Program-made: the position numbers and the translations under genes
The notes under the pieces: model-generated
The model's input: only the letters and a program-made list of their open reading frames with translations
What the model was told of the DNA's origin: nothing
The model's database searches: none
Part shown: positions 47,822 to 60,683 of the stretch, one piece after another
Numbering within the stretch: the first letter of the stretch is position 1
How the letters are laid out: every line of letters starts with the position of its first letter
Assembly (NCBI RefSeq): GCF_020536995.1
Contig: NC_068359.1
Span: 62,840,032-62,904,031, forward strand
Length of the DNA stretch: 64,000 nt
Source: Dreissena polymorpha
Taxonomy: Eukaryota; Mollusca; Bivalvia; Myida; Dreissenidae
Reading direction: 5' to 3'

Positions 47822-49259
47822 TTAGCTCATCTATTTTTTGGAAAAAAAAGCTATTGTCATCACCTTGGCGTCGGCGGCGGCGTTGGCGTCCGGTTAAGTT
47901 TTGCGTTTAGGTCCACTTTTCTCAGAAAGTATCAATGCTATTGCATTCAAACTTGGTACACTTACTAACTATCATGAGGGGACTGGGCAGGCAAAGTTAG
48001 ATAACTCTGGCATGCATTTTGACAGAATTATGTGCCCGTTTTATACTTAGAAAATTGAAAATTTTGGTTAAGTTTTGTGTTTAGGTCCATTTTATTCCTT
48101 AAGTATCAAAGCTATTGCTTTCATACTTGCAACACTTACTAACTATCATAAGGGGACTGTGCAGACACAGTTATGTAACTCTGACTGGCATTTTGACAGA
48201 ATTATGTGCCCTTTTTATACTTAGAAAATTGAAAATTTGGTTAAGTTTTGTGTTTAGGTCCACTTTATTCCTACAGTATCAAAGCTATTGCTTTTATACT
48301 TGCAACACTTATTAACTATCATAAGGGGACTGTGCAGGCAAAGTAATGTAACTCTGACTGGCATTTGGACGGAATTATGGGCCCTTTATACTTAGAAAAT
48401 TGAAAATTTGGTTAAGTTTTGTGTTTTGGTGCACTTTACCCCTAAAGTATCATAGATATTGCTTTCATACGTGGAACACTCGCAAACTATCATAAGGGTA
48501 CAGTAAAAGGACAAGTTGCATAACTCTGGTTGTCATTTTTACGGAATTATGGCCCTTTTTTGACTTAGTAACTTTGAATATATGGTTAAATTTTGTGTTT
48601 CGATCCACTTTACTTCTAAAGTATCAAGGCTATTGCTTTCAAACTTCAAATACTTTCATGCTATCATGAGGTTACTGTACCTGGCAAGTTGAATTTTACC
48701 TTGACCTTTGAATGACCTTGACTCTCAAGGACAAATTATTAAATTTTGCTAAAATTGCCATAACTTCTTTATTTATGATTAGATTTGATTGATACTCTGA
48801 CAAAACTACTCTTACCTGACATACCACAATAGACTCCACCCTAACCATCCCCCGTGCCCCCCCCCCCTCGAATCCCCCCCGAACCCCCCTAATTATTTTT
48901 TTTAATCATCTCACAAATGACCTTCACATCCTCACACTATACTCCCCCACCCCGCCCCCCCCCCATTTTTTTTGAAACGGTTAAAAAACACAAATATTTA
49001 TTTTTATTATTTTATTTTTTGAAATACCGTCCAACCATCGCACCCAAGAATCCCCTCCCCCCACCCCACCCCCCCATTTTTTTTTTTTTGCATTTTTTTC
49101 GCATTTTTGGAAGATAATGTAATAAATGTCCACACCCCACACTATACACCCCTCTTCACTCCACCCCTCCTTCCTTTGTGATTGAAATTGAGAGTCCCTT
49201 CACCTTTAAAAAGAAAATAGATGAGCGGTCTGCACCCGCAAGGCGGTGCTCTTGTTTTA
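47822..49259 (+). mobile_element. Helentron-like dispersed repeat with 173-bp internal units
   Basis: AGCTCATCTATTTT at the left is inverted as AAAATAGATGAGCG at the right, followed by a hairpin GCACCCGCAAGGCGGTGC and the end TCTTGTT. Inside, units starting GGTTAAGTTTTG lie at 47,892, 48,066, 48,239, 48,410 and 48,584. C-rich tracts fill 48,840-49,085. A 5' inverted repeat plus a 3' hairpin is Helentron-like; no replication protein is present. Confidence 0.65.
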
Positions 49260-50630
49260 ACAATATTACCCAAAATATCGATATCTCTTGCAGGGAATCT
49301 ATACATAAAACTGTTGAAGAGTTTTCTGAAACTATTAGGGCCGTGGCTAATCCGTTGTTTTCTAAGTGCTTTCTTTTCAATAACAAACCTTTTTTCTCAA
49401 AGGATATTGTTCTTAAACACGCAGATTGGTTTAATGAAGAATGTCATTCTGCGCGAGAATTATATATGCAAGCACTACGCATTTTCAATTCGGATCAAAA
49501 TAGCGCAAATAGGATACTCCTTATAGAACGTGGAATATTTTTGTACACATCATGATTTTAATAATTTATCCACATGTAATACTGAATTTGACCAGCCTAT
49601 TACCGTAAGTGAAATTCACATTTAAATCGCTCAAGCGTAACAAAGCTCCTGGCAATGATCAATTATTAAACGAGTATTTCGTGGAATGTATTGATATCCT
49701 TGCTAGTCATTTATGTGATCTTTTTAACGGTATTTTAAATTCAGGTTACTACCCAGAAAGCTGGACGGAAGGCTTGATAATTCCGTTACATAAAAAAGGC
49801 CACAAAGATGATGTTAATAATTACCGTGGTATTACTCTCGTTAGTTGCCTGTCTAAGCTATTTACCACAGTCTTGAATAAACGTATAGAAAATTTCTGCT
49901 CGGACAATAACAGTATTTCGGATGCGCAATTCGGATTTCGTAAAAGGCGTTCAACAGTAGACCCTATTTTTATTTTACATTCACTTGTCCAAAAATATCT
50001 TAATCAAAATACGAGGCTCTATGTAATATACGTGGACATGATGAAATGCTTTGATTCTATTTATAGAAATGCACTGTGGTAAAAATGTTCAAAACTGGTA
50101 TCGATGGAAAACTACTTAGAATTGTTAAAGACATGTACCAAAAAGTTAAATCTTGTGTTAAATTATGCTCTTCCTATTCTGAATACTTTAATTACGCTAT
50201 TGGTTTACGCCAAGGAGAGGTTATGTCACCTCTATTATTTTCATTATTTGTTGAAGATTTAGAGCTTTATTTGCAGTACAATATTGATGCAGGTTTAAGT
50301 ATTGATGATTTAATTGTGATTTTGTTGTTGTTTGCTGATGATATGGCTATTATAGGTAAAACTCCTGATGAAACTCAGAAACATTTAGATCTTTTGTATT
50401 CATATTGCTGTACGTGGGGTCTAACTGTAAATATAACAAAAACGAAAATAATGGTTTTTCGAAAACGTGGGGCGCTATTAGCAAACGAAAAATGGACCTA
50501 TACTAGCCAACCAATTGAAGTTGTTGATGATTTTAACTACCTGGGTACTGTATTTAATTACACTGGAAACTTTTGTAAAAACATTGAACATCTCAATGGA
50601 AAGGCGTTAAAAGCTAAGTTACGTTATTAG
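49260..50630 (+). mobile_element. LINE reverse transcriptase fragment
   Basis: Starts just after the preceding repeat and reads ADWFNEECHSARELY (endonuclease-RT linker), then RT motifs in order: NKAPGNDQLLNEYF, NNYRGITLVSCLSKLF, QFGFRKRRSTVD, YVDMMKCFD (motif A), GLRQGEVMSPLLFSLF (motif B), FADD (motif C), LTVNITKTKIMVF and FNYLG. At least two frame changes (near 49,600 and 50,080) and loss of the endonuclease and C-terminus show it is dead. It resembles Jockey/I-type non-LTR elements; clade assignment needs an alignment. Confidence 0.9.
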
Positions 50631-50909
50631 TTTTAAGTTGATTATACATTTAGGGAGCATTATAATTCACACACCATCTCATTATTAGTTTTGTTAACGT
50701 GTTAAAACTGCTATAATTAAGTTCAGTTCTTATTTCATTTACATGATTAATATACAAAAAATAAATGGATATTATTATATATAAAGGTTAGGTTCTATAA
50801 TTAACCTTTGCAAAATTGAGGATGCAATGCTAAGACTCGGTTATTATGTGTCGCAGGTTTTGTGCATACCGGTATTGAAATTCTATTTTATTTACTTTTT
50901 ATTTTATAG

Positions 50910-51225
50910 AGAACATGACTGACAAAGATCTATTGGACAGTGATTATGAAGGGATTTCACAAATACATGAGCACAGTTACATTGTGGTAAGTAACATTTT
51001 AAGCAGTTGCATGTGAAGACATTGAATTTGATGGTTAACAATTATATCCTGAATTTAAACTTAATTATTTAATAATACAGAATATACACATGCCCCTACT
51101 GTAAGAAATAATATTATTGTTGGAAATGTACTTTGTAAGTATGATGACAAAAATATGTATGTGTCTGTTCATTTGCATAGATATCGGACTCTGACGAGAC
51201 ACAACCACCTTCACCTTTTGGTTGA
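50910..51225 (+). CDS. Possible small two-exon gene with SUMO-interacting-type motif
   Basis: Exon a (50,910-50,986) lies between the acceptor TTTTATTTTATAG and the perfect donor GTAAGT, with ATG at 50,915 and 24 codons ending EHSYIV. Exon b starts at 51,181 after TTTGCATAG and continues in frame, ISDSDETQPPSPFG and stop, giving a 38-residue product. The joint YIVISDSDE fits the hydrophobic-acidic SUMO-interacting motif. Further splice-like islands at 51,892-51,962 and 52,256-52,359 (GTGLVGGNVFQTRILPDHP) hint at longer forms or a decayed gene. Could be a remnant of a transposon or host gene; weak evidence. Confidence 0.35.
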
Positions 51226-52359
51226 CAGGAATATTCCAGTGAAAGATCAGTTGTTTAACAGCCTTTTTGACAAACAGTATGTGTGACTGCATCTTATTAT
51301 TAATTTTAATATTACTATTAAAATTAAATTGGAAATTACTTCAGTTGGCAAAGGAATTCCAGTTATTTCATCATATGGCGCTACATTAAAAAGATGACTT
51401 AAATGGATGAAATATTAAATGCCCTTACAATTGGCTAATTTTGATCTCAGCATGATTTTTTAGCAAACTTTGAAAAAAGAAACATTGAATCAGTAAAAGC
51501 TTGTAGAAAACATTTGCGGTTACATGTTCTGTTCTTTCAGTTTGTCAGTATCACTTAATTAATATTTGCATGCAGTGCACTATTATATTTCAGCATCTTT
51601 GGAGTTCCTTTCATGAAGAAAACAAGCTCTTAATTAATGTATCGACAATGATTTACTAAATCCAAGAAGTTGTTTAAAGATATTGAGCTGTTACATACAT
51701 TCGCCTATTATGAGTTCGAAACTTCTTACAGTAATTATTATAATATTTTTTTAATTATTTTATTATATGTTTATCTTTTTTTGAATAGGTGTGTGTTAAA
51801 CTATTCTAACAAATAGTGTTTCTGTTTCATCTTACAAAAGTATATAAGATTTAATTTAGCAATGCATTGTCGATCTTTCAGAATTCCTGGTGCTGCCATT
51901 CCTAATCAACCGCCATATCAGAATTTTGGATAAGAATTCAGATTACTGGCTGCATATTCAACCGTAAGTGTTTTTCCTGTTCAATTTAACTGCTAGTTCA
52001 TAAATAAAATTTTGTTTAAGAGAAATAATATTACTTAGAAAATGTTCTTAAATACCAGGTTGTATCACATTTGTATTGGGTGGGTGGGGCAGTTGTACAT
52101 GTTTTGGATAATGTTTTTTTTTAAAATACTAACCAAATAAGTTTTTGTTTTTTCAACATTTATTCTTGTTTTGTTGTACATTATTTCAACTGTGATATTG
52201 AATCACATGCACATTTGCAATTTAGAAAAATCAACTTTTTATTGTCTATTTCAGGAATTTTTGGGTACTGGGTTGGTGGGGGGTAACGTGTTTCAGACCA
52301 GAATCCTGCCGGACCATCCAATTGCAAGGACATCTAACATAGCTGAAATGTATCTGTAA

Positions 52360-54470
52360 TGAATTATTAAAAGTTTGGATAAAAAATGTGTTCTTAAATC
52401 ATTATTTTAAACAAATTATACACCCAGGTTGACTATTTTGAAAAAATGAAAAATGACAATTTTTACACATGGGATTTTTCAATGTTTCCGCATTCACTAA
52501 CATTACTTTAGACAATGTAAGATAGACAAACCATACATATCTGGAAATGGTTTACTAATATCTATCAGAAAATGTATAATTTTACTGGGTTTATGTCAAT
52601 TTTCAAAATCAGTGGTTATTGCTGAGTGGTAGACCACAGCGTTCAAAGATCTAACAATAAACAAAGGTTGGAAACAGTAATTGGTTATATTTCACTTAAA
52701 AAAAACGTTAAATAAAAAAAAATGAACGCTAAATTTCTAACACATGTGTCTCGGCAACAATATTCAGTGACAACACGTTATGTTTAAGACCGAATTAGCT
52801 GGTTAAAAAAAAAATACTCCTTTCAATAATGTCTTTGCTTTAAACACACTAATTTCTTTATTGAAAGTAATTATGCCAATATAATTTTAATGGTTATATC
52901 AGCATCAAAAGTCTGAAGCAAACTTTGTGATTTTAGCATTAATACTTTGAAAGATTTATGGCCAAGGTATACAATTTTATTGAAAATCAGCCTTTGTTTA
53001 AAACATCATTATTTTTTATGAAAACTTTTCGTATGAACATAAAGAGCGAAATACAGAGTCATATCAAGGGCAACGATCAATGGGGAGTAACTGCGCATGT
53101 AATAGACTCCAATATTTACTCCCCTCTATGGAGAGTAGCAAAAGACAATCCAAAAATAATCAACGTGTGTAAAAAAAATATTGAATAGCATAGGTATGTT
53201 TGTGTCTAGACAGTATGTACGAGAATGCAGACATTGTTACTTGAAAACCGTTAATCTCGTAGTTCATAAGTTGTGTTATTGTCACTTGCTAGAGGATAAG
53301 CGAAAACATTTATGAACAATTCTAATTGAATGCATCGGAATATCGTAATTTTCGCGCTCAATCCACGTAAATGGCTTAGAACAAAGTGCATCGTTGCTGA
53401 AAATGATATCTGAAACTGTTGACTCATATTTTGTGCATTTTAAATTGTGCAAAGCTGCTGCTAGCATACTAAATTTACCGGTAGTACGTGTTAGACGCGC
53501 TGAACTACCGGTAGTACCGGTACGTGTTAGACGCTCTGAGCCACTTTCTTTCCACATATGTTGACATGTCGATCGAATCTATGTTAGTGTACCTTACACT
53601 ATATAGCAGTCTTCCATGGAAGGCAAAACCTGTGACATATGTTAAGTATATTCGCCTATTGTGTCTTTATTTTCGTTTTCGCTTTAAGACATATCCTCGG
53701 CGAATAAGTTACACTGAAAAAAAGTGATTATTATTATGTCAATGTGATTATTTTCTTTAGGAATTATAGTAATTAACAATTATTTATCATCTATATATAA
53801 TATAGTTATGTTATACTTATCTTTGTAAATGATCTAATGGCTGTATTGAGTTGTTTCGTTTTTGATCTCTCATATGTCTATATACTCGATTGTTCTTCCT
53901 TGCTTGTATTATATGTTATGCTCTTCATGAATGGAGGAAAAGAAAAGTCTATCCATCTATCAATTACATCTGCATTTTATATATTTGCACAAGAAATCAT
54001 GTTGAATATGTTCCGTGTGTTGTTAATTCAAAACCAAATATAAAACTTTTCTGGTTTTAGCAGACGTTTAAATGATCAATATAATCCGTATGTTTATCAC
54101 ACATGAAAGTATAAACAAACAATGTTTTGGTTGTTTTTATGACTTGTTGTGATCAAAAGATTTAACCATTTTATTAAGAACAGAACAGAACGCAATTGGT
54201 TATAAAAACATCGTTAAAACAGGATGAAGGATCACGTGACTTTGTGGAAACCGGTAAGAGGTGCTTTTTTCGAATACCTTTTCAGGGACCTATACAAACA
54301 ATTTGTTCATATAGGTCCCTGCCTTTTTAAAACTATTTTTTTAATAAGTTCAACTTGTGCACAACTAGTGCATAAACGACAGATTTGTGCTGCTTATGGC
54401 AATGCGAAATACATCAGGATTACTTTGTTTAATAAGCAGGTGTTCTTGTTCAAAATTGTATGTGCACTGC
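52360..54470. other. Non-coding stretch
   Basis: No domain-bearing ORF. A short direct repeat (ACCGGTA...CGTGTTAGACGC) occurs at about 53,477-53,535. Confidence 0.4.
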
Positions 54471-54479
54471 AGTTATTTT

Positions 54480-54728
54480 TACGGTTATGCTTCACGCAAC
54501 GTGAAATTTTGTTACCGATTCAAGGCGTATTCAAGGATTTATTCTTTTATCTTTTGATATCAGCACAAATTGCCAGAAAAACTGTGTTTTATGCACACAC
54601 GATTTTGCAAATAAATTTTAATAACTTGAGATATTTGCAAAAATAAAGTTCTTAACGGTGTGTTCACCTTCTGTCCAACCCCTGTGTGTAAACCCCGCTG
54701 ATTCTGCCCCCTGTAAAATATAGGGTCA
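54480..54728 (+). repeat. Dispersed repeat, pair of 7,440-7,690
   Basis: Aligns by eye with the reverse complement of 7,440-7,690 (AAAGTTCTTAACGGTGTGTT, ATAACTTGAGATATTTGC). The 140-codon ORF at 54,224-54,646 overlaps this element and is not treated as a gene. Confidence 0.65.
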
Positions 54729-54729
54729 T

Positions 54730-55115
54730 ATTCGACACGAACTTCACAATTATTTAGTCAAATATGCGTTCAATACGATTGTCTGAGTTTAGGAAACGTG
54801 CGTAGAACTCGCAATGGTCTTATTTAGAATAAAGTATGTATTCGACATACTGATCCAGATAAAGAATCCAGAATGAATTGTTAACATAGTCTTGATTAAG
54901 AAAGAAGTAAACGTTCTTCGTACAGTTCTATATTTAACATCAAGTATGCGTTCTACGCATGGTAATATTAAGCATGATGTACGCGTTCTTAATACTGCTC
55001 TGTACATGTATTTAGAACATCGTGAGTTCAATATTAAGTCTACGCTTAGAATAAAGTACGCAACATGTACACAGGTCTATATTTAGAATCAAGTTTGCAT
55101 TCTTCGAGACGTATT
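54730..55115. repeat. Degenerate tandem repeat
   Basis: Phrases like TTAGAATAAAGTATG, AACATCAAGTATGCG and TTTAGAATCAAGTTTGC recur every 55-65 bp with heavy divergence. Confidence 0.5.
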
Positions 55116-55264
55116 CAACTTAACGTAACAATTAGAGACATGTGGCAAGACCTTAATTTACCTCATTTGTGTTGTACCAGATGTAAAATATGGTATCTAA
55201 GGCAGTAGTTGGCCATCCAGCACCACGTTTGCCCGCTCGCAATAGTGAGGTTCATGTGCAACCA

Positions 55265-56640
55265 GAGACGTAAATACGTCTCTGAAGCTGCCAATCTCTG
55301 TAATCTACGTCTCTGAAGCTGTCAATTTCTGTTATCTACGTCTCTGAAGCTGCCAATCTATTATCTACGTCTCTGAAGCTGTCAATCTATTATCTACGTC
55401 TCTGAAGCTGCAAATCTTTTATCTATGTATCTGAAGATGCAAATCTGTTATCTATGTCTCTGAAGCTGCTAATCTCTGTTATCTACGTCTCTGAAGCTGC
55501 CAATCTATGTTATCTACGTCTTTGAAGCTGTCAATTTCTGTTATCTACGTCTCTGAAGCTGCCAATCTATTATCTACGTCTCTGAAGCTGTCAATCTATT
55601 ATCTACGTCTCTGAAGCTGCAAATCTGTTATCTATGTCTCTGAAGCTGCAAATCTGTTATCTTTGTCTCTGAAGCTGCTAATTTCTGTTATCTACGTCTC
55701 TGAAGCTGCCAATCTCTGTTTTCTACGTCTCTGAAGCTGCTAATCTCTGTTATCTACGTCTATGGAGCTGCTAATCTCAATAATCTACATCTCTGAAGCT
55801 GCCAATCTCTGTTATCTACGTCTCTGAAGCTGCAAATCTATGATATCTACGTATCTGAAGCTGCCATTCTCTGTAATCTACGTCTATGAAGCTGCAAATC
55901 TAAACTATCTGACGTTTCTGAAGCTGCCATTCTCTGCTATCTACATCTCTGAAGCTGCCAACCTCTTTTATCTACGTCTCTGAAATTGCAAATCTCTGTT
56001 ATCTACGTCTCTGAAGCTGTTAATCTGTTATCAACGTCTCTTTAGCTGCCAATCTCTGTTTTCTACGTTTCTGACGCTGCCAATCTATGTTATATACGTC
56101 GCTGAAGCTGTCAATCTGTTATCTACGTCTCTTTATCTGCCAATCTATGTTATCTACATATCTGAAGCTGCCAATCTCTGTTATCTACGTCTCTGAAGCT
56201 GTCAATATATATTATCTAAATCTCTGAAGCTGCCAATCTTTTATCTACGTCTCTGAAGCTGCTAATGTCTGTTATCTACGTCTGTGAAGCTGCCAACCTC
56301 TGTTATCTACGTCTCTGAAGCTGTCAATCTATGTTATCTATGTCTCTGAAGCTTCTATTCCATGTCATATTCGTCTGTGAAGCTGCCAATCTCTGTTATC
56401 TATGTCTCTGAAGCTGCCAATCTCTGTTATCTACGTCTCTGAAGCTGCATATCTCTGGTATCTACGTCTCTGAAGCTGCCAATCTCTGTTATCTACGCTT
56501 CTGAAGCTGCCAATCCCTGTTATGTCCGTTTCTGAAGCTGCCAATCTCAGTTATCTACGTCTCTGAAGCTGCCAATCTCTGATCTCTAAGCTTCTTTAGC
56601 TGCCAATCTCTGTTATTGACGTTTCTGGTGCAATTGATAA
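55265..56640. repeat. Minisatellite, 31-bp unit, about 45 copies
   Basis: The unit TCTACGTCTCTGAAGCTGCC + AATCTCTGTTA repeats across 1.37 kb. Many units lose 2-4 bases in the AATCTCTGTTA part, so period varies from 27 to 33. About 365 bp beyond the probable poly(A) signal of PSMC2. Confidence 0.95.
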
Positions 56641-57371
56641 AGATTTGCCCACTTGTCTTTGATAGCCTTGTTGAAGCCTTTTACCAGAGTACAAATGACG
56701 TTTCTGTAATCTTTGCTTCTGGAGTTTCATCGATTTGCCTGATTAAACCAGCTTTGTTAAAACACTGGGGTTTGTGATCGACATCTTTCTGTTTCATTGT
56801 GTTCCTCAAATTCAGCGTAATGAAATGTTCAGATTAAGTTTTTCTATTTTGATTTTTTTAAATATTTGGTAAAATAATTTTTTTCCTTCTTTTCAATCAA
56901 AACACTTTCATTTGTGTCTTGAACCAAATCTTGATAGACTTCTGCCATTTTACTGAAATCATTGGTAATACTGCATATGAAACAACACCTTTATGCATTT
57001 AACATTTATTTTTTTATGACAATATTTTTCAAAACATATGAATTAAATAGCACATGTATAAGTGTTCACATTCCACAAAAGTATGCGTGTGTTTCATTCA
57101 ACACATGACAGTCCACAAGAGTTGTATACATGAGCACTAAACATTCATGGCATTACAGGATGGACAAGAAGAAAACTTCAATTATATCAACATTGATATT
57201 TTTAAACATTTTATAAATATATTTCATGTTTCTCTAGACATTGCAACAGTCATTGAAATACACACTACTGGTATAACAAAGAGCGTAATCCTTTCATTTC
57301 AAATCATAATTTCTTCCAGAATGCACATGCATGCCAGAGCCAGAGGTTGCATGCAATTGTATGCCAGAGCC

Positions 57372-57735
<364 letters not shown>

Positions 57736-58117
57736 TGGCTGCTATGAATTCAGCATTTAAACCTTTACTGCTTGGCTACGCAGTAGAGGAAGCATTTGTA
57801 GTCCTTTAGAAAATCAAATTAAATTTAAGATCTCTATTAGTAGATTCAAGTTTAAAAATCTTCATTTCCAAACCCAAGATACTGTTGAGCAGCTAAGAGT
57901 AGGAAACCTAAACAGGCTGCCAGTGACTCGCAGGCTGCTCTGTTTTTTGACTGGTTGCATATAGCATTGTAATTTTGCTTCTGAGTGGGAAAGGGTTAAG
58001 ATAGAAACAATTTCTTCACCTAACAAGAACATATTTGGACTTTATTTCAATGTCATCTACAGCTTCAAAGCCGTGGTCATTGGTCAGTATTAGAATAATG
58101 GATAACTTGTGTGTTTT

Positions 58118-58600
58118 TTTTATGCCCCTGGTAGGGTGGCATATAGCAGTTGAACTGTCCGTCAGTCAGTATGTCAGTCTGTTCGTCCGTCCGAAAAACT
58201 TTAACATAGGCCATAACTTTTTATGTGTATCTCATGGAGCTGCACATTTTGAGTGGTAAAATTTCAAGGTGAACATCATCCTTCAAGGTCTATGGTCGAA
58301 AAAACAAAGTCAAGGGAAGTAATAAGCTTTAAATGGACATAGTTATCTGACCTGCCCACGTATATATTTTTGTTAAATAAATCAAAGCAGCGCAGTATGC
58401 GGCATTGTGTTTCTGACATTGTGGTAAAAGGTCAAGGTCATCCTTTACGGTCTACGGTAAAAAGTACAGATTTAAAGGAAGTAATAAGCTTTAAAAAGGG
58501 AGAAAATTATTTAATATTGAACATAGCCACTTTATATCTTTGGCATGCATGTGTATCTCATGGAGCTGCACATTTTGAGTGGTGAATCTACAGTCATGGT
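58118..58600 (+). mobile_element. GGCATATAGCAGTTGAACTG-type dispersed repeat
   Basis: Begins TTATGCCCCTGGTAGGGTGG and carries the phrase ATCTCATGGAGCTGCACATT twice (58,212 and 58,555). Same family as 59,070 and 61,538. Confidence 0.65.
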
Positions 58601-59069
58601 AGTGGCTTTTAATTATTTGCTACTGAAAATAGAGATTTGTTACAGACAATTATTTTTAAGGGAAGAAATTTATATAATTATAAATCTCATATTATATATT
58701 TCCTTACCAAGAATTGAAGTTCATTTCACAGTTACTGTACAGATTTTTTTTTGATTATTTATAACCCAAATGATTGATTTTTCAATGTTTTTTTTTAATG
58801 ATATAATTATAATTTCTTTGATGTTCATTACATACCTGTGGACTTATGTCCATAGATACATGATCAACTCTGGCTATGATCTCTTTTAAACCACAGGCCT
58901 TGGTTGTCAGTGATGTTTGACAAGGTAATAATTGACTGTGAGACCCTTCCCCCCGCCCCCCCCCCCCCCCCCTGGTTGGATTGGACAAAATTCAAGGGAA
59001 GTAATAACCTCTAAAGGGAGATGATTTCTATACCTGCCAACTGATAAATAGAAATTTTATTCAATATTG

Positions 59070-59646
59070 AAGATAGCAACTTGATATTTGGCATGCATGT
59101 GTATCTCATGAAGCTGCACATTTTGAGTGGTGGAAGTTCAAGGTCAAGGTCATCCTTCAAGGTCAAAGGTCAAAAAAATAATTTGTTTCAAAGCGGCGTT
59201 CTCATGAAGCTGCACATTTTGAGTGGTGGAAGTTCAAGGTCAAGGTCATCCTTTAAGGTCAAGGTCATCCTTCAAGGTCAAAGTTAAAAACAACAACTTT
59301 TTTTCAAAGCGGCTTTCTCATGAAGATGCACATTTTGAGTGGTGGAATACAAGGTCAAGGTCATCCTTCAATGTCAAAGGTAAAAAAAATACAAAAGTTC
59401 CAAAGTGGCGTTTTCATGTAGCTGCACATTTTGAGTGGTGGAAGTTCAAGGTCAATGTCATCCTTTAAGGTCAAGGTCATCCTTCAAGGTCAAAGGTAAA
59501 AAAACACTTTTTTTTCAAAGCAGCATTCTCATGAAGCTGCACATTTTGAGTGGTGGAAGTTCAAGGTCATCCTTCAAGGTCAAAGGTCAAAAATTTCAAA
59601 GCGGCGCTATAGGGGGCATTGTGTTTCTGAAGAACACATCTCTTGT
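59070..59646 (+). mobile_element. Same dispersed repeat, expanded by internal tandem units
   Basis: The block CTGCACATTTTGAGTGGTGG + AAGTTCAAGGTCAAGG recurs at about 59,112, 59,209, 59,324, 59,422 and 59,537 (97-115 bp steps). It ends with AACACATCTCTTGTTTTT. ORFs here come from the repeats. Confidence 0.75.
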
Positions 59647-59756
59647 TTTTGGATATAAAAGTGGCAATGACCCAAAAGAAAAAAAAACATTTTGGTCATT
59701 AAATAGGGATAAGTTGTTACCAAGATGGGTATGGCACGCCTGAACCACAAAAAAGA

Positions 59757-60092
59757 GAAAAACTAAGTTTAAGTAACTTAAACTTAGTTTCTCACTACTT
59801 AAACTCAATTTAAGTAACTTAATTCGAATTAACGCTACTAAATGCATTAAGTAGTTAAGAAGAGTTATTTTCTATTTATGTGAGAAAAATGAATTAAGCA
59901 GAGAAAAACTTAGTTTAACTCGTTAAGTGCGCCCGAACAACAAAAATTGATTTTTATTACCGTTAACTTACTTAAATTGCATTTAACGCTGCTTAAAATT
60001 AATTTAAGTGCTTTCGCATCGTTAATTGTATTTAATTATTACTTAAGTAATAAAATTTTTACTTAAGTTGAATTATTAATTATCGTTAAGTC
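59757..60092. repeat. Dense cluster of TTAAGT / ACTTAA motifs
   Basis: About 14 copies of TTAAGT or its complement in 335 bp, several as palindromes (ACTTAAGT) or paired (TTAAGTAACTTAA). Base composition alone would predict less than one. It lies about 315 bp before the hAT 5' end. Confidence 0.7.
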
Positions 60093-60683
60093 AAAACTCG
60101 CGTCCGAAAATAAGCATATGAAACAAGCGTTTTGATTGGTTGTCAGGTTTGTTAATAAATTCATGCCCGAGGTCGGAAGAAAAAGATTGCCATGTGGTAC
60201 GAGCAAAAAATACAGATATTATAAATTTGGATTAGAATCTTAAGTCAGTTAAAATTTGTTTTAGTCTGGAATAACATTCAAAACACCCTTTCATCATCAA
60301 ATTTTGCTGACAGTCAGTAACTATGCAATAAACATCAAAAACGATCCGCCCGTCTATATATTTCCGGGTCATATCGCATTTACCTGTAGTAATAACTTGT
60401 CTTGTACAGGGTTGTCATTATTAACCGATTGCCGATAAAATTCATCGGTTAAAATCACCAGAAAATCGGTTGTTTTTCCCGAATCTTTTAAATTGCGATC
60501 GGAAGTTTTGATCTCGCAAACCGAAAATAATTGACGAAGAATAACCGTAGAGCGTTTTGACCTGTGGCCGTTATGACTAGCTACCGCGACCTTGTTTTGT
60601 AAAACGACTTTTGATTGGTTTATCGCGTCGGCATACGGTCAATCATGTGGCGCGGTAGATATTAGTCAACATTTCTCTCGAGA

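Noticed and set aside
48917-49117. Pro-rich ORF
   Set aside because: Translation of C-rich tracts within a dispersed repeat.
54224-54646. 140-codon ORF
   Set aside because: Overlaps a dispersed repeat also found at 7.4-7.7 kb, no motif, AT-driven hydrophobic composition.
58782-58988. Upstream PSMC2 exon on minus strand (CGLKEIIARVDHVSMDISPQ)
   Set aside because: Ends before a donor-like GTATG but does not match any part of PSMC2 that I can recall.
59081-59743. Series of ORFs rich in Arg/Ser/Val
   Set aside because: Products of the GGTCAAGGTCATCC tandem units.
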